A stretch of 64,000 nt of DNA from Prostheceraeus crozeri (GCA_907163375.1 CAJQUW010005746.1:124001-188000); one strand, 5' to 3'; numbered from the stretch's first letter, positions 22,298-34,524 are shown. The notes: generated by a model not told the origin, from the sequence alone. Numbers and translations are program-made.

Positions 22298-25200
22298 TAT
22301 TATATATAGATATGCCCCGTGCTATCGGCAGTGCATTCTGGCTATCCGCCTGGTGTCCCTTAGCTAGCAGTGCACATGTAACAGTCGCGACTCCCATGTC
22401 CGTTAGCTACCCCTACGCTGTCCTCTATTTGATTTCGATATTCGTTGGTTATTCATTCGATACGTGAAGCTATCCTCTAATGCTGAATAATCCAAAAGCC
22501 AACTAATCCTCAGATCGGACAGATAATTGTAATCTACAATCCGATAATCTATATTGTAAACTGTAATCCGGGGATCCATTGGCTTCTGGTACAATTTTTG
22601 GCTGAAAAGCGAATAACGAATCTCATCCCACCTGCTTACACGTCTACACAATTAAAAACAGTCATGCAATTCATGCAATAAGAGAAAAAGCAAGCGAAAA
22701 TAACAGATGCCGACAAGCCTCAATCAACATAATTTTTAATTCAGTGGATATGACAACGTATCCATAGGGATTCAAAACTACCGATTTTGAGGTATACATG
22801 AAAAATTACTGAAAATACTTGTATTTGTCAACATTAGGAAGCTTGCCAAATGTGAATGTGGTTAGCATTTACAGACAGGTTTGCATGCATAGAAAATGAC
22901 CTTAAGAAATTCCATATCAAAAATTATGGCTCTCTAGACAGTATTTTTAACTAAATAACCGGAAGCATAAAAAAATTCAATTGTTTCCAAAAGCTGCAAT
23001 CTTCGTCCTATTGCATTAAAATGTGTTTTTTCTTTGATCGTGTCTGACAAGATGAGGAACCGAAAATTCATTTTGGGAAAATCTCATTTTCCGCCTCGTT
23101 CCTTGCAGAATCTCGTTCTGGCTGTTTGAACTATTGGTCTTTCTGTGCAACTAGTGATCTTTGAAATCGTGCGATCAGGCCGTAGAAATGGATTATTCAT
23201 GCATTCGACCGCTCTGTGTCACTCGAAAGGAAGTAACACTGAAATCGATGACACATTACCGAGCAATAATAGAGTGGCAAAAAGAATGTTTAGGTTCACA
23301 TGGTACTATGGTGAAATGGTGAAAAGTTTTAATTAAGTGAACCTATTTCAGATACTTGTGGTGAGGCATGCTCTTCTATAGTAAAGTTGTCAATTCGAAG
23401 ATGAAGCAAAACAAAAAATCTTTATTACGCTATGTTTCTGGCAACTTCTGTAGAATATTTTGGCTAATTATTGTAAAAACTGGCTAACTGTAGAAATTGC
23501 TGTAAAACCAATTACTGGCCACTTACTGTAGAAACAGGCTAAATTTCAAACTGCAAGCTATATCCATTATCATAACGATGTCATGATATGAGACAAGTCA
23601 TTGCTCAAAATGATGCATCTTTCAATAAAGCACGAGGACCGAAGGTCTGAGTGCTTTATTTTCTTAGAGTATGAGAATAAAGTATCTGATTAAAAGCATG
23701 TTTACCGTTTGAAAGCGGTGCTATATCTTCTCTTGGAAAATATAACACCGGTGAGGAAAATAAAGTTCAGTTAAAAAAGTGGTCAAAATTTAACTGGACT
23801 TGTAAATGTGTGCTTAACAAATTAAATCGTGACACACCATTACAACTTGATTTCCATCATGACGAATCATAAACCTATCTTATTAATAAAAAATCGCTCG
23901 AACTTGGATTCCCTAAATTGTACTGACATGATCTTTGGAATTACGGATCATGTTGATCATTACGGATGAGATTGCCGAATGATTAAGAGTACAAGCAAAG
24001 GTAATTGAGTTTTACTTCATATAGTACAAATAAATATCACTCTTATAAGCCTGAATCTACGATGACACTGCAGCGAGGTGTAATGATGCATAGACTACAC
24101 AGTAAGGAAAGGCGAGCGATTTTCAAACAGTATCTGCTCTAATCGACAATTACACAGTGTGTGACAGAAGAAGATAATTGAATAACAGATGATGAACTGA
24201 CTAATCGGTCGCTTATGAATCCCGAACTTAAGGTCTATCTCCAACCCGTTATCACATACAGTTGTTACCAATCCAGTCTATTCAATATTGTTCTCCTAGT
24301 GTCTGCTTTTGTATTGTTATCAAATTGTGTGCTTCTCCGAGAGGTAGGCGTATACACTAATTTGCGCTATGCTTTCGACAGCAAAATGCAGCTTCAACAT
24401 CTGTTTCACGGCAGGCCTATGTGAAATGGAGAAGATTCTTTTCATGAACTCCTATACTTAAAATGCTGCCTCGTTCCTATAAGTATATAGTGCCGCTATA
24501 TAGTTAACTGCTTTTTGACAAACATCCTTCCTTCCGGTCCATATTTCTCTACAGTCTTTAAGTTTATGTACATATACGCATTAGGCTAATTATATTACTT
24601 AACTCGATGAATTAATTTATAGATTATTTACTTTAGTGACGATGACTTTGCTGTGCTTTGTAAACTCACTGCTATGGACGCTTTTCATTTGAAGAAAAAT
24701 TTAAATTATAGTAGAGCATGTTTTCTTGTCCATTCCTGTAAATGCATCTACCTATTGAACATTATGCATAAGGCTTATATTCGTAGCAGTGATATGATGT
24801 TGCCAAGTTTATGTTGCATGTAAATTCTAATGAACAAACAGGCGAAGCATGCCCGTACACGCTTTCCAAAACTTAGATGTAATTGAAGCAACTGCAAAAA
24901 CGTGAATTGTGGTAGACGCCATTAAAGAAATGACACTATTTTATAGCGTGCAGCTACTTTGCTTTAAGGGGCTGGAAATGGACACTCAATTTAGATATAA
25001 TATTGAAATTTTGCTTCATAATAGGCATTAGTATGATAGAGTGGACCGGGGCAAGCTGTTAGGAAAGTGACCTTGCAGAGAAGAATGTCGAATAAAAGCA
25101 CCTTAACAAAGATAGCCCCTAACTTTGTTAAAGTATAGGCCCTAATATTCAATTCATAACACTATTTGTAAACTGCAGATAGCATATGTTTTTCGTAGTG

Positions 25201-26454
25201 AGTGTCGTAATCTACAATTTGTGGATATTGATCGTCTCATGGATAACTTCCAATGGTAGTGTACAGACTATGATAGTTCAGAAGCTCAAGAAGTCTATGG
25301 AAGGCCCTGCTGGTAGTAACTCATTTACAGGATTATATGATTGATTTCTATTCTCATTCCTTTTATTTACATTTCGTATGACTTTGAATTTTGAGTTGTT
25401 TCTTAGTAAAATATAGTCACTCTTACTGATATCGAGAAGCTGATTAGTTCTATCTCGGAGGGCCGGGCCGAAATTCTGACAGTGAGTAAGTAGGCAACTT
25501 TTTTACTTTTTTTACCTACGTTTTTACTTTATGCGTGTCAATTCATCATCTCAAAATAAAGGATCATTTTCACAGTTTTCTGCTTGAGATTCGTGTGTGT
25601 TCTTAAGATTGCAGGCTTGTCAATACTTTATGATTTTAGATGTAGAGAATTTTGCCATGGGAATGCTATTGTGCAAAAATCGCAAGCGTGACGCGGCAAA
25701 ATTCGTTCCTTGAAGAAGCGTTTTTTCAAGTTGATAAATAAGTAGTGACTGAATTCGCGCACGAGACACTGAGAATTAAGCCTAGCTTTAAATGACACGC
25801 CTGTGATTACAGAACATTTAAGAAATCGCATGAGACTTGGCAGGTTTACTACCCTTTGTTTATTTTCTGTACCCAGAATCAATCTTTTTATATTTTGTGG
25901 GTCAATGAATAATGATATTTTGCGAACTTCTTCCAAATTATGGTTATATTATTGTGTAAATGCATATCATTTAATCAAGATGAATAATCCTAGGCTTTGT
26001 ATGACAATTAACTTGCCCTTTATGCAAGCATGTTGATGCAGTTTTAATTTTCTGTTTTTACTGCAATTGTGCAAAATTTCTGTATGCCGCAAGTGACGAC
26101 TAAAAATTGCTGAGAGTTGTTTGCCAAATCTGTGTGTCTAGTGCTTTATCATCAGTGTCTAACATAAACCAGAAAAAATTAATTTCTCGATTTAATATGA
26201 TGGATTTATGCAAGACAGGCGGTCATCTACTTTAGTCATAGAATTCGGCACCTTGACATTTTCCCACTTCAATTAGATTATGTTAGCCTATTTATTATCT
26301 TGAATAATAAATTCTTAGGGGACCTCGTCAACCAGTCCCTCTAATTCTACTAGGCCATATTTGCATGCAAGCCTAGGCTGTATGGGATGGTAGAGACATT
26401 TTTGTAACTTCCTCTGTGATGGTTGATCGCGATTGTGAATGCATGATTCTCCCC
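22298..26454. other. No recognised gene; one small hairpin
   Basis: About 4.2 kb without coding sequence that I can support. 23082-23115 (TCTCATTTTCCGCCTCGTTC and on) recurs with about two changes at 54474-54508, so it is a short dispersed repeat. The hairpin at 23624-23660 is listed separately. Confidence 0.5.
23624..23660. repeat. Small hairpin, AATAAAGCAC arms
   Basis: Arms AATAAAGCAC and GTGCTTTATT enclose GAGGACCGAAGGTCTGA, which itself folds through GACC/GGTC. Compact structure of this kind is often the end of a repeat, but I see no partner here. Confidence 0.6.
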
Positions 26455-26857
26455 TCCAGCTTATAAAGCAATCGAATCGTGAGTCAAATATTCAATATGC
26501 GTCAAAACGTCTGACTTGAGTCAAATAGTCCAACGCGCCAGAATGCCATCGTGAGTCAAAAAGTATGACTTGCGTCAGTAAGAATGAAAATCGTGAGTCT
26601 CAGAAACCGAAACCGGCGGAAAGCAATGAATGCATTTATTGAATACATCTTAGCAAAACTCACCTGTATACCAAATTTGGTGAGATGCGAGCGTGCGGAA
26701 CAAAGTTTATTTGCGTCAAAATGTCCAACTTGGCGTCATTTTGTTTCACTTGCGTCATCTGCTGACTATATGTATGGTGCCTCGAGGCACTAACTAGGCG
26801 CTAACTGGCACGAAATTTCGACTTCGTGCCTAAGTTAGTGACCTACAGTTTACAGTG
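26455..26857 (-). repeat. CACTG end with subterminal word array, right
   Basis: Read inward from 26857 the tip is CACTGTAAACT, followed by GGCACGAA words around 26806-26836, GCGCCTAGTTAGTGCC, and then repeated TGACGCAAGT, TTTTGACGCA and TTTGACTCA words down to about 26470. It mirrors the array at 5936-6275. Confidence 0.75.
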
Positions 26858-27400
26858 TAGACTAGCGACCTGAAACGCAACGTGATCGAAATGCATGCAA
26901 TATCGACACTTGAAGATTCAGCATGCACCACAGCATAGGAAAATGAATTTCATTTGTCAGAAGAAATCTTCATTTAAGAGCTTCAAAATCTTGGTTTATT
27001 CATATGTTAAGTATAAAATTCAAATAATTTCAAAATAGCTTGATAGACAGTTACAGCGTAGGCCTAGTCATTTTACGACTTTGTAAGCGCTAGAATTCCT
27101 GGAAATGTGAGCAGTTTTCAGGGAGAATTTTTTATTTGAAATTCAATTAAATATATTCTCCATGCTACTTACACAATTCAAAAATTTTCTCGAGAATAGC
27201 TTGGTGAATATTTTGGGATCTACATTTTTGAACTACCCCGACTAAGTATGCTGAGAAAATGCAAATAGTTTTCTCATCAAATTCAAGCCCATCGTGCATG
27301 AGAACGGATAAGATGACGTGTGTATGAAGTTGTGTCTCCCCGATCCTCATGCTTCTTTTCTTTTTTCCAGGCTTCTGATTCAAGTTAACCAAGCGTTGTC
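26858..27400 (+). other. FUT8-like gene 5' flank and probable 5' UTR exon start
   Basis: A strong pyrimidine tract and acceptor, TTCTTTTTTCCAG, end at 27370, 30 bp before the first ATG. This suggests that coding exon 1 has a short piece of 5' UTR (27371-27400) spliced from an exon further upstream. That exon and the promoter were not identified. They may lie inside or beyond the possible 20.9-kb element. Confidence 0.55.
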
Positions 27401-27627
27401 ATGAATACCAACTGTGTCAGGACTATGAGCTCTCGTCTGCTACTGGTAGCGATGGGATGCTTTGTTGTAATGCTACTTATCTACTTCATCAGCCCTTCAG
27501 CTAATTCGTTGAGCAATAGAGATGAAATTTATAATACCATTCATACTCGACTGAAGAAACTGGCCAATAATTTGAAGAATGACCGGGAAGGAAAAAATGA
27601 AATCACGTCAATTGCAAAGGAGCTCAG
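27401..27627 (+). CDS. fut8: FUT8-like alpha-1,6-fucosyltransferase, coding exon 1
   Basis: Residues 1-76 of a predicted 644-residue enzyme that adds core fucose from GDP-fucose to N-glycans in the Golgi. The ATG at 27401 follows a splice acceptor at 27370. Residues about 11-32 (RLLLVAMGCFVVMLLIYFIS) form a single membrane anchor, as in type II Golgi glycosyltransferases. The rest (IYNTIHTRLKKLANNLKN) opens the coiled-coil stem. The exon ends AGCTCAG|GTAAAT, leaving two bases of codon 76. The N-terminus is not conserved in sequence in this family, and the call rests on topology, stem and in-phase linkage to the clear catalytic exons. Confidence 0.85.
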
Positions 27628-27888
27628 GTAAATAATTGAGATTTGTACCATAGTTGTTAGAATAGAATAGAATGCGTATATTTGATAGATTGAAAATCAA
27701 TACAGTTTCATACGCAAGTCAAATGAAGATGCATGTACAAAAGATCGAAGAAAAACAAAAACATCAAATTATATCAAGGGAGTGAATTCATAACGGATAT
27801 ACACATACCGCCGTAGAAAATACATGGCTAGGACATTTTACTGTTGACCAATTGACAGGCATACGGGAAAAATGTCTTTAATCTTCTC

Positions 27889-28197
27889 TCAGTGCGGCAG
27901 ACTGGAAGACGGAAGTGAGAGGTAAAAGTCTTTCGGAAGATAGCTATTCAAAGGATGTTCTTTATTACAATCACATTTCGTCAGAAAGTCAACAGCAGCC
28001 TTTTCAAAACGGGATTTGATCGATGTAAATTTACTACAATCACAGCCTCGACCACATATGATACGATGAGCTCGATTTTGAAAATTCTGTAACTTTTTAG
28101 TGTGCACAGCATTTAAACGACCATAGACTGGTGAGGCATACAAAAACAGTGACGAAATCAATGAATGGTACACGTTCATGAGATCATCAACATGCAA
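27889..28197 (-). pseudogene. LINE reverse transcriptase, C-terminal piece
   Basis: This piece encodes a thumb/C-terminal segment (VYHSLISSLFLYASPVYGRL, KLQNFQNRAHRIICG) typical of the end of CR1/jockey-type reverse transcriptases (the LQNKALRII-type motif). It is followed by about 200 bp of 3' untranslated sequence and the TTCTA tail. Confidence 0.8.
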
Positions 28198-28495
28198 AAT
28201 TTTCTTTAAAACTAGGATAACATTGAGACGTTGTGACGCTTTTTTGATAACATTTACTATTTGATCTTCCCATGACAGAGTATCAATAATGATGAATCCT
28301 AAAATACATACTCTACTTGAGATACAAGAAAATACAGAATTATGAGCTGAACATACGTGATTACTTGAACGCTGGAATCAAAGTATTGAACATTTGGAAG
28401 TGTTCAGTGAAAGACCCATTTCAGAAATAGTCGATACAATTCTTCCCATATGGGAGAATGAATATTCATTGACAGTTTCAATAATTGTGACATCA

Positions 28496-29485
28496 TCAGC
28501 GTATAATACTATCTTTGACTGCAATGTTTTTGACTATGTATTGCACAAAATAGACATAAAGATGGCAAAAAGATATGGTCCCATCACTGATCCCTGGGGA
28601 ACACCTGATTGAACAGGAAATGCAGCACCTGTGACACCATTGATATCTGTCACTAAGAAAAGTCAGAAGCCAGCGTAGGAAACCATGATCAAAATTCAGC
28701 TGGTTCAAATGATTTATTAGTCTGTGGTGTTGCAGCCTACCGAAAGCCTTCGTCATATCTAGACAAGATAGATGAACAGCATCGGTTGATGGCATATCGA
28801 GAGACGAGGACACAAAATCTACGATGTCAATTAATACACTTGTAGTAGATCCTAATGGCCGAAAAGCATGCTGGTGGGTCCCGTAAGACTCGACAAAAAG
28901 TCCCTTTAACCGATGTACAATTAGCTCTTCAAATACTCTTGATATTGCTGACAGGATAGAAATAGGTCTGAAATCTTTGATAGTCGGCTTGCATTTCTTC
29001 GGAACAGGACACACTCGACCGCATTTCAATAATGATGAAAAGCTTTGATCGGATATTGACCGGTTGACGATTTTTGCTATTGGCTTGCAGAGCAAGGGAT
29101 CACCTTCTTTGAGTAAGCGGGGAGCAACAAGATCAGGACCTGCAGATTTATTGGGGTTTAGTCTTGATAAAACATTATAAACATCTTCATCAGACACAGT
29201 AAAGTCAAAAACTTCATTTGATAACGGTTGTAAATGGACATCATCATTGTGATTGAAATTACGGTAAAACTCATTAGAAAGAGCAGATAACAGGGAATGA
29301 ACTTCACCTAAAGATGCAGACAAACCACCCAAAGAACTCGATTGACCTTTATTGCGGATGTTATTTATCACATCCCATGCATGTTTAGTAGACCTCTTGC
29401 AGTTTTGTTGCGCCCAAATCTTTTTTGATTTGACAATCTCCTGCTTGACTTTCACTTTGAAATGCTGATAAGCCACCCAGGACAT
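28496..29485 (-). pseudogene. LINE reverse transcriptase, N-terminal half of RT domain
   Basis: The longest open piece of the LINE, with the conserved VCPVPKK, RPISIL and LDMTKAFGRL blocks. In motif A the usual KAFD is KAFG, although the catalytic D of LDMTK is kept. After about 28640 similarity continues in other frames, including the YADD box. The copy lies antisense in a host intron and is unlikely to be expressed. Confidence 0.85.
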
Positions 29486-29490
29486 AAAAG

Positions 29491-30216
29491 AATAAATTCC
29501 TTTAATTTCGGTTTTACTTTGAAAGTGCGAAAATAATTGAAAACTGTTGAGAACAGTGAAATTAACTGAAATACTTATTTGTCAGAATAGTCCAGTTATT
29601 TTCACAGTAAATGCTGGAACATTCCAGAAATATTCAGAAAAACTAAACTAAAATATAATGCATTTCCCAATTTTTGTTCTTTGGTCTTGATGAACCATAT
29701 TTCATCAGTCATTTGCGTTTCTTCTATCAATCTTGTAATTGTGCATCAATTAAATGAAACCAAAGTTAGCAAAAGTATCAGTAAATTCTAGGCTATATGA
29801 GAGTACAGATTGTTGCCGAATTTAACCCACGCCTCACTGGGGGTGTTTTTCGCCCCCTTTTTCGATTTTTATTTGAATATCTTTTGAATAAACCAAGCAA
29901 GCTATGTCTACCAGATTTCTAATAGCTTACTTTCTACGTATTATGCAACTTTTGACTGAAGGAAAATAAATGTGGGACTATACTTTTGACGTGAAATCTA
30001 TTTTAAAATTTGAAGGAATATTTTGGCTGATTTCATTTCTAATAATGCATATTGCGGTATCAATTCTTGATGAAATAAGATGTGATCTCATAAAGGATTC
30101 TTCCTTTCATTATAGACATATTCACAGATGCAAAGTTTTTGAATTTGAAATTTGAATATTTCGCAATCTTACCAGAAAGATCAATTTGAAGCAATATCTA
30201 TGCCCGATCAACTTTT
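29491..30216. other. Intron 1, nothing recognised
   Basis: AT-rich intronic DNA. Confidence 0.5.
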
Positions 30217-30789
30217 GCAGACAAAGTAACGCCAATAATGTATTCATCATATATATTTCTCCTGAGCGCTTTCGCGGCCTCTCTCGTAATCGTTTTATTG
30301 GTAACGTTTTTTCTTCTTACTTCAGTGTTTTGAGTTTCTCAAAGGATTCTTTTCTTTTACCTATTTTAGAGTCTCTTTGCATATCAAACATGCGTCAAGC
30401 CCTTTGTGTGCAAAAGGAACTGAAACATTCCCTTTCTTTACTATGGTTTGTTATTTACTTCACCTTTTGCCCTTTTTCCCCTTTTATTCTTGGTATTAAT
30501 TATTATTATTAATTCAGTAATTGTTCAATTTTTTTTGTTTATTTATTTCATGACTTTTATTGTATTGTCTGTGTATAGTTAACATTGCTTGTCATTGTTT
30601 TCATGTGTTCTGGTAGATGATGCTCTGACAGTGATTGTGTACGAGGTGAATTGACATTACGTGAACTGATTTTCTGTAACTTACATGTCTGTGTTTATGT
30701 CACAACGGTCGTACTCCTCGTGATGAGAGAGCCCGCGAAAGCGCTCAGGAGAAATAAATATGATGAATACATTGGCGTTACTTTGTCTG
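30217..30789. repeat. Inverted repeat with coding-like arms in intron 1
   Basis: Arms of about 68 bp, 30217-30285 and 30724-30789, are inverted copies that contain CTCCTGAGCGCTTTCGCGG or its complement. The spacer is about 440 bp. Read on the coding-like strand, both arms encode a similar peptide (REPAKALRRNKYDEYIGVTL in the right arm, REAAKALRRNIYDEYI in the left). The right-arm frame stays open to 30845. I do not recognise the peptide. It may derive from a mobile element protein. Confidence 0.65.
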
Positions 30790-31642
30790 AGAAAGATCAA
30801 TCACTTATTGAATCCAGCAAGGTACGCTTTCGATCAAGGCGTTAAGGTTGATTGCTGCTTGATCCTATTGACTCTTCCACTCTTGCTTCAGCAAAACTTC
30901 AAGTCGGGAGGGACCATCTCCGGACAGAATTGACCATCTCATACGAGTCAAATAATGCGTTTCATTAAATCCCAGACATTTTCTTGGGATTGAGGTCTGA
31001 ATAGCAAGCGGGCCATTATAGAATCTTTGAATGAAATATGTCGCACACCTCCTGCGGTAGCTGTCCCATCATTTTGAAAGTTTGAAATTTGAATTCGACC
31101 ATTTATGATGAATATACTCATAGCAAAAAACATGCCCAAAATAATCAGAGGAATTTTATAGCATATATTGTGCTTACATAGTGCAATAAATTGGATCAGG
31201 AAAGCATCACCTATGTCTAAAATATGTTGATTTAAGGCCTTTTGTCAATAAAGATCACACTTATGTTGCATGGTACTTACTACTGTTTTGTAAGTATACA
31301 TAAAGGTATAAACTGCCCTTAACCACGGATGTTTGGGGTGTTCCGTAACTACGAGTGAACTGCGCGTGGCAATGTCAATGCGGCTAAGGCCGGAAGCATA
31401 CGTGACAAGCCGTAAACCATCAGCTATAAGCCGCAACATGTAAACATATTTTTAGCAATCAAAAGAAACAGAAAATCAAGTACTACAAAAATTATGACGC
31501 ACCATAATTTCTCTAAAAGTGCACCGATTTCGACGAGCAATACATCGAAAAAGTGCTCAAAGAGAACCCTTAGACTTTTGACGTATCTCATTCTTGATCA
31601 GGTTCACATTTTTCTGCATTTCACATCATTTTCCTCTTTCAG
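30790..31642. other. Intron 1, short repeat fragments
   Basis: About 31200-31262 recurs inverted at about 36062-36122. About 31315-31385 (CCACGGATGTTTGGGGTG and on) is related to the ends of the repeat at 50795-51232. Otherwise nothing. Confidence 0.5.
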
Positions 31643-31767
31643 AGTTACCATTGGTGATCAAGGCTTGAATTCCCGCCAAAAAGAGTTGGAAAAACTTGAG
31701 AAAAAACTGAAGATTGCAACGGCCCAATTCAATGCCATCAAAACGGTTACAAAGATGCTGCAACAAA
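31643..31767 (+). CDS. fut8: FUT8-like gene, coding exon 2 (stem)
   Basis: Residues 76-118. The acceptor TTTTCCTCTTTCAG ends at 31642. The first base completes codon 76 left by exon 1. The peptide (RQKELEKLEKKLKIATAQFN) is a heptad-rich coiled coil that corresponds to the stem segment of vertebrate FUT8, which dimerises in the Golgi lumen. The chosen donor is CAACAAA|GTGTGT, which leaves one base of the next codon. A second GT two bases on would change the phase and is not compatible with exon 3 as called. Confidence 0.75.
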
Positions 31768-32790
31768 GTGTGTATTAAACAATTTGATTGGGGGTTAAAA
31801 AAGCATGCTATAAAGCAATATTTTTAAGGCGTTTCACGAGTCGAATTCTCTACCGTGGAATTTGAAAGTTTGAAACAATGGGGTGTAGGCTCGAGGAGCA
31901 GACAAAGTGAGATTATAAGAGCTTCTCATAGTAATAGAATAAATGCAGCGAAGAGAAATCATCAATAAAAATCATATTCAATCGTTTAAACAGACTATGA
32001 AATTCATTATAATTGAGTTGTAAGAATATGCGTTCAATTCCCCTATTCCACGCCTCAAATGGAAGTGCTTCATTATTACATCGGCTGATGGATTTCTCAA
32101 TGCCACGAAGTGGACTACTGTCTGCAATTGCTACAAAAATGACTGTTGTAAGCATGATTTCGTATGTTACGACCACATGTTTCACGTTGCAATTGTCTGA
32201 TGAGGTATACCAGTACATGTATGGACGCTTGGAATTGTGCGTCTGGGCAAGGGCTACTACCATAGAGGTCGTATTGTCAGATATCTATGTTATCTAGAGC
32301 GGACATGAAATATCTACAACATATATTCACAACGGAGACAAAATAAATTTAAAGCAGAGTTATTTGTGAATGTGTCATTTGAGTGTTTATAGTTTGCAAT
32401 TCTGCCTGTGGACTCATCAGAAAGAAAACTTTTAGTACTTAATATTTACTTACATTGGACGTATGCAACAACAATGTGCAGCGGCATCTCTAATTGAGGT
32501 TTCATCATTGCATCAATGAATTGTACCTGACACTATAGTAACTGTAGTGAAAATTGTGGACGATAAATCACGAAATGTCTACATAATAGAGCAGAAAATT
32601 CTTTGTAAAGTGGTAAATAGGTGGCTGTTTTGCAGAATGAGACTGGTGTCTTGATAACATGAAAGATAATTCATTGGAAACGACTATCAATTTATGTCAA
32701 TCAATTGTCTCTCTAGACAAGAGAGGACAATAGCATAGATATCTGATCTCTGTGGCTAGAAGAGTTAATCTAATTTTCTATATGTTTAAC
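31768..32790. other. Intron 2, nothing recognised
   Basis: No coding region or element end supported before the hAT-like element. Confidence 0.5.
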
Positions 32791-33311
32791 CACAGAATTA
32801 GACAGGTCGTCTCTTCTTCCGTTTGACTAGAAGGGAAACATTGGAACATGTAACGTAAATGAAATGGCACAATCTGCTGACTAAATACCATAGCAATCGA
32901 ACAATGAGCAGCCAGTTCAACATTAAACACGCCAAATTGTCCAAAGTTTCAGTGACTGTTGTCAACCAGATCACACAGCAAAGAGACACAGTCGATGTCA
33001 AGTTCTACAGAGAAGTTTGTGAACGTTTTTTCATGCGCCTGCTAACTTTTTTTAAAATGATCGGAGGGCCCAACATTATCGAGAAAACTTTTGCGCAATG
33101 ATCTGAATTCTTCGAATCTGAAGGAGTCGTGGCGATCGGAGCATTTTGAAGGAATTCACGGCAATCCGCAAGCGACGCACGACTTTTTTCCTATCTCTGT
33201 AAGGTATTAAAAATTTCTTTTTGCCCACTTATTAAGTTCCTGCATGTGCCATCTGTTTGAATCAGTTTGCACTTCTAGCAAAGTGATACGGTTAAACACT
33301 CTAATTCTGTG
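32791..33311 (+). mobile_element. hAT-like non-autonomous element, 521 bp
   Basis: It starts CACAGAATTAGACAGG and ends CTAATTCTGTG, flanked by an 8-bp near-duplication (TGTTTAAC and GGTTTAAC). It has the same length as the copies at 42463 and 43910 but is more diverged from them than they are from each other. Eight-base target duplications fit hAT. There is no transposase, and open frames in it are incidental. Confidence 0.85.
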
Positions 33312-34524
33312 GGTTTAACCGATCAAGAAGCTAATCATCCGTTTCATTTTAAGTAAAGACATTCCAACAGCAGAATTACCGAAATGAGGTAAAACGCTCT
33401 CTTTTCAAATGCCAATTGCCATATCAACAGCATAATGAAAACGAAATCTAACGCAAATTCACCCTGATCGATGTTGATCTGTAGCGGCAGACATGAAGCA
33501 AAAAGACAAATAGCAACTAACAAGAAAGGGCTTGAACAAGTGTGATGGACAACATTAAAATGTGTGTTTTCTTGATAGCAATGAAGAAATCCATTACACA
33601 GATTTATCGATGGATCCCATAATGGTATATTTTATGTTTTCTTGGATTTATTGTTTTTGAGAAATTTATTAAATGTTATTGGAGTAATGATTTTAAGGGA
33701 AAAAGCGATTAGCTAATATTAATTCAGCTAACATCCATCTGTATTCCAAGTTTATTGAGATGCAGACGAACAGAAAAATTAGTATTACAAATCGGTTGAC
33801 ATATAAAATTATGATTGGTAGAAATTACCTTTGTGCAACGCTTTGCTCTGTTTGACCCTGAGGATACAGATCCGTCATTCACTTCAGTTTCTTAGTCTAA
33901 TCTTCATCTACACGAGCGCAACTGACAAGGACGTTCTGCGTCCGTTCTGTAGGTCCAACTGCATGAGTCCAACCAATCGGTTCAGCATTCCCCACTTGCC
34001 ACGTTAAATGTACAGCGCATTCGATGGACCTGTGGTCATTCGAAAAGGACCAGTCTTTTGAAAAAGAAGAGTTTCTTGAAGTGCATTTAATAAATACTTA
34101 ATTTGCAAATAATTTGATTGGGTCTCAACGGGCTAAACGAAAAAGAAAGAGCTGCGTCTTTCTGTCATGATTCATTTTTCCACGATAATCGGATACAGCT
34201 TCATCAGTAACAAGTTCAATTGAATCAACGTAAGAAATTATATATTAAATTTTTTGTTGAATATATTATGAATTAAATATCTGCAATATCTATAGTTGAA
34301 AAGTCAGCCTATGAAAACATTAACACTGATTTGTCCTGAAACATAGATATTGTAGTGGTGCTTGCTGTGAATTACTTGTGAAACTATAAGCGCAATGTTG
34401 TAAAACTAAAGAAATAATATGACATGCTCTATGAACGAGAAATTCAAATAATTTTGCATTTTATAGACAATTTCTTAAATGCAATTTTTTTCCTCTGCGC
34501 TCTTTGTAAAGGAAATTCTTGTAG
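33312..34524. other. Intron 2, nothing recognised
   Basis: AT-rich. A pyrimidine tract before 34525 belongs to the exon 3 acceptor. Confidence 0.5.

Larger units (their letters stand above)
5936..26857. mobile_element. Possible 20.9-kb CACTG-ended element (two matching ends)
   Basis: The left end at 5936 and the right end at 26857 begin, read inward, with CACTGTAAACT and are each flanked by TA. Behind the tips both carry GGCACGAA words, a GTGCCTAGT word and then several GACGCAAGT, TTTGACGCA and TTTGACTCA words (left about 6120-6270, right about 26470-26760). Subterminal repeats behind CACTA/CACTG tips are typical of the CMC (CACTA-Mirage-Chapaev) superfamily. The 20.9 kb between the ends contains no recognisable transposase. 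I am fairly sure that both ends belong to one family. That they bound a single element is an inference; they could be two separate truncated copies. Confidence 0.45.
27656..29490 (-). mobile_element. 5'-truncated LINE (CR1/jockey-type) in FUT8 intron 1
   Basis: Reverse-strand reverse transcriptase of a non-LTR retrotransposon. From right to left one reads the fingers region (GPDLVAPRLLKEGDP, FRPISILSAISRVFEELI), motif A (LDMTKAFGRL), SGVPQGSVMGP, YADDVTII (about 28500) and a C-terminal stretch ending SLPSSSLPH before a stop at about 27889. The open frames shift at least twice (the first near 28640), so the copy is dead. There is no endonuclease, so the copy is 5' truncated at about 29490. The 3' tail, read on its own strand, is three TTCTA-type units (27661-27675) with no poly(A), as in some CR1/L2-related LINEs. 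Confidence 0.88.

Noticed and set aside
28394-28612. Forward-strand frame as an intronic exon
   Set aside because: It is the antisense of the LINE reverse transcriptase, including its YADD region.
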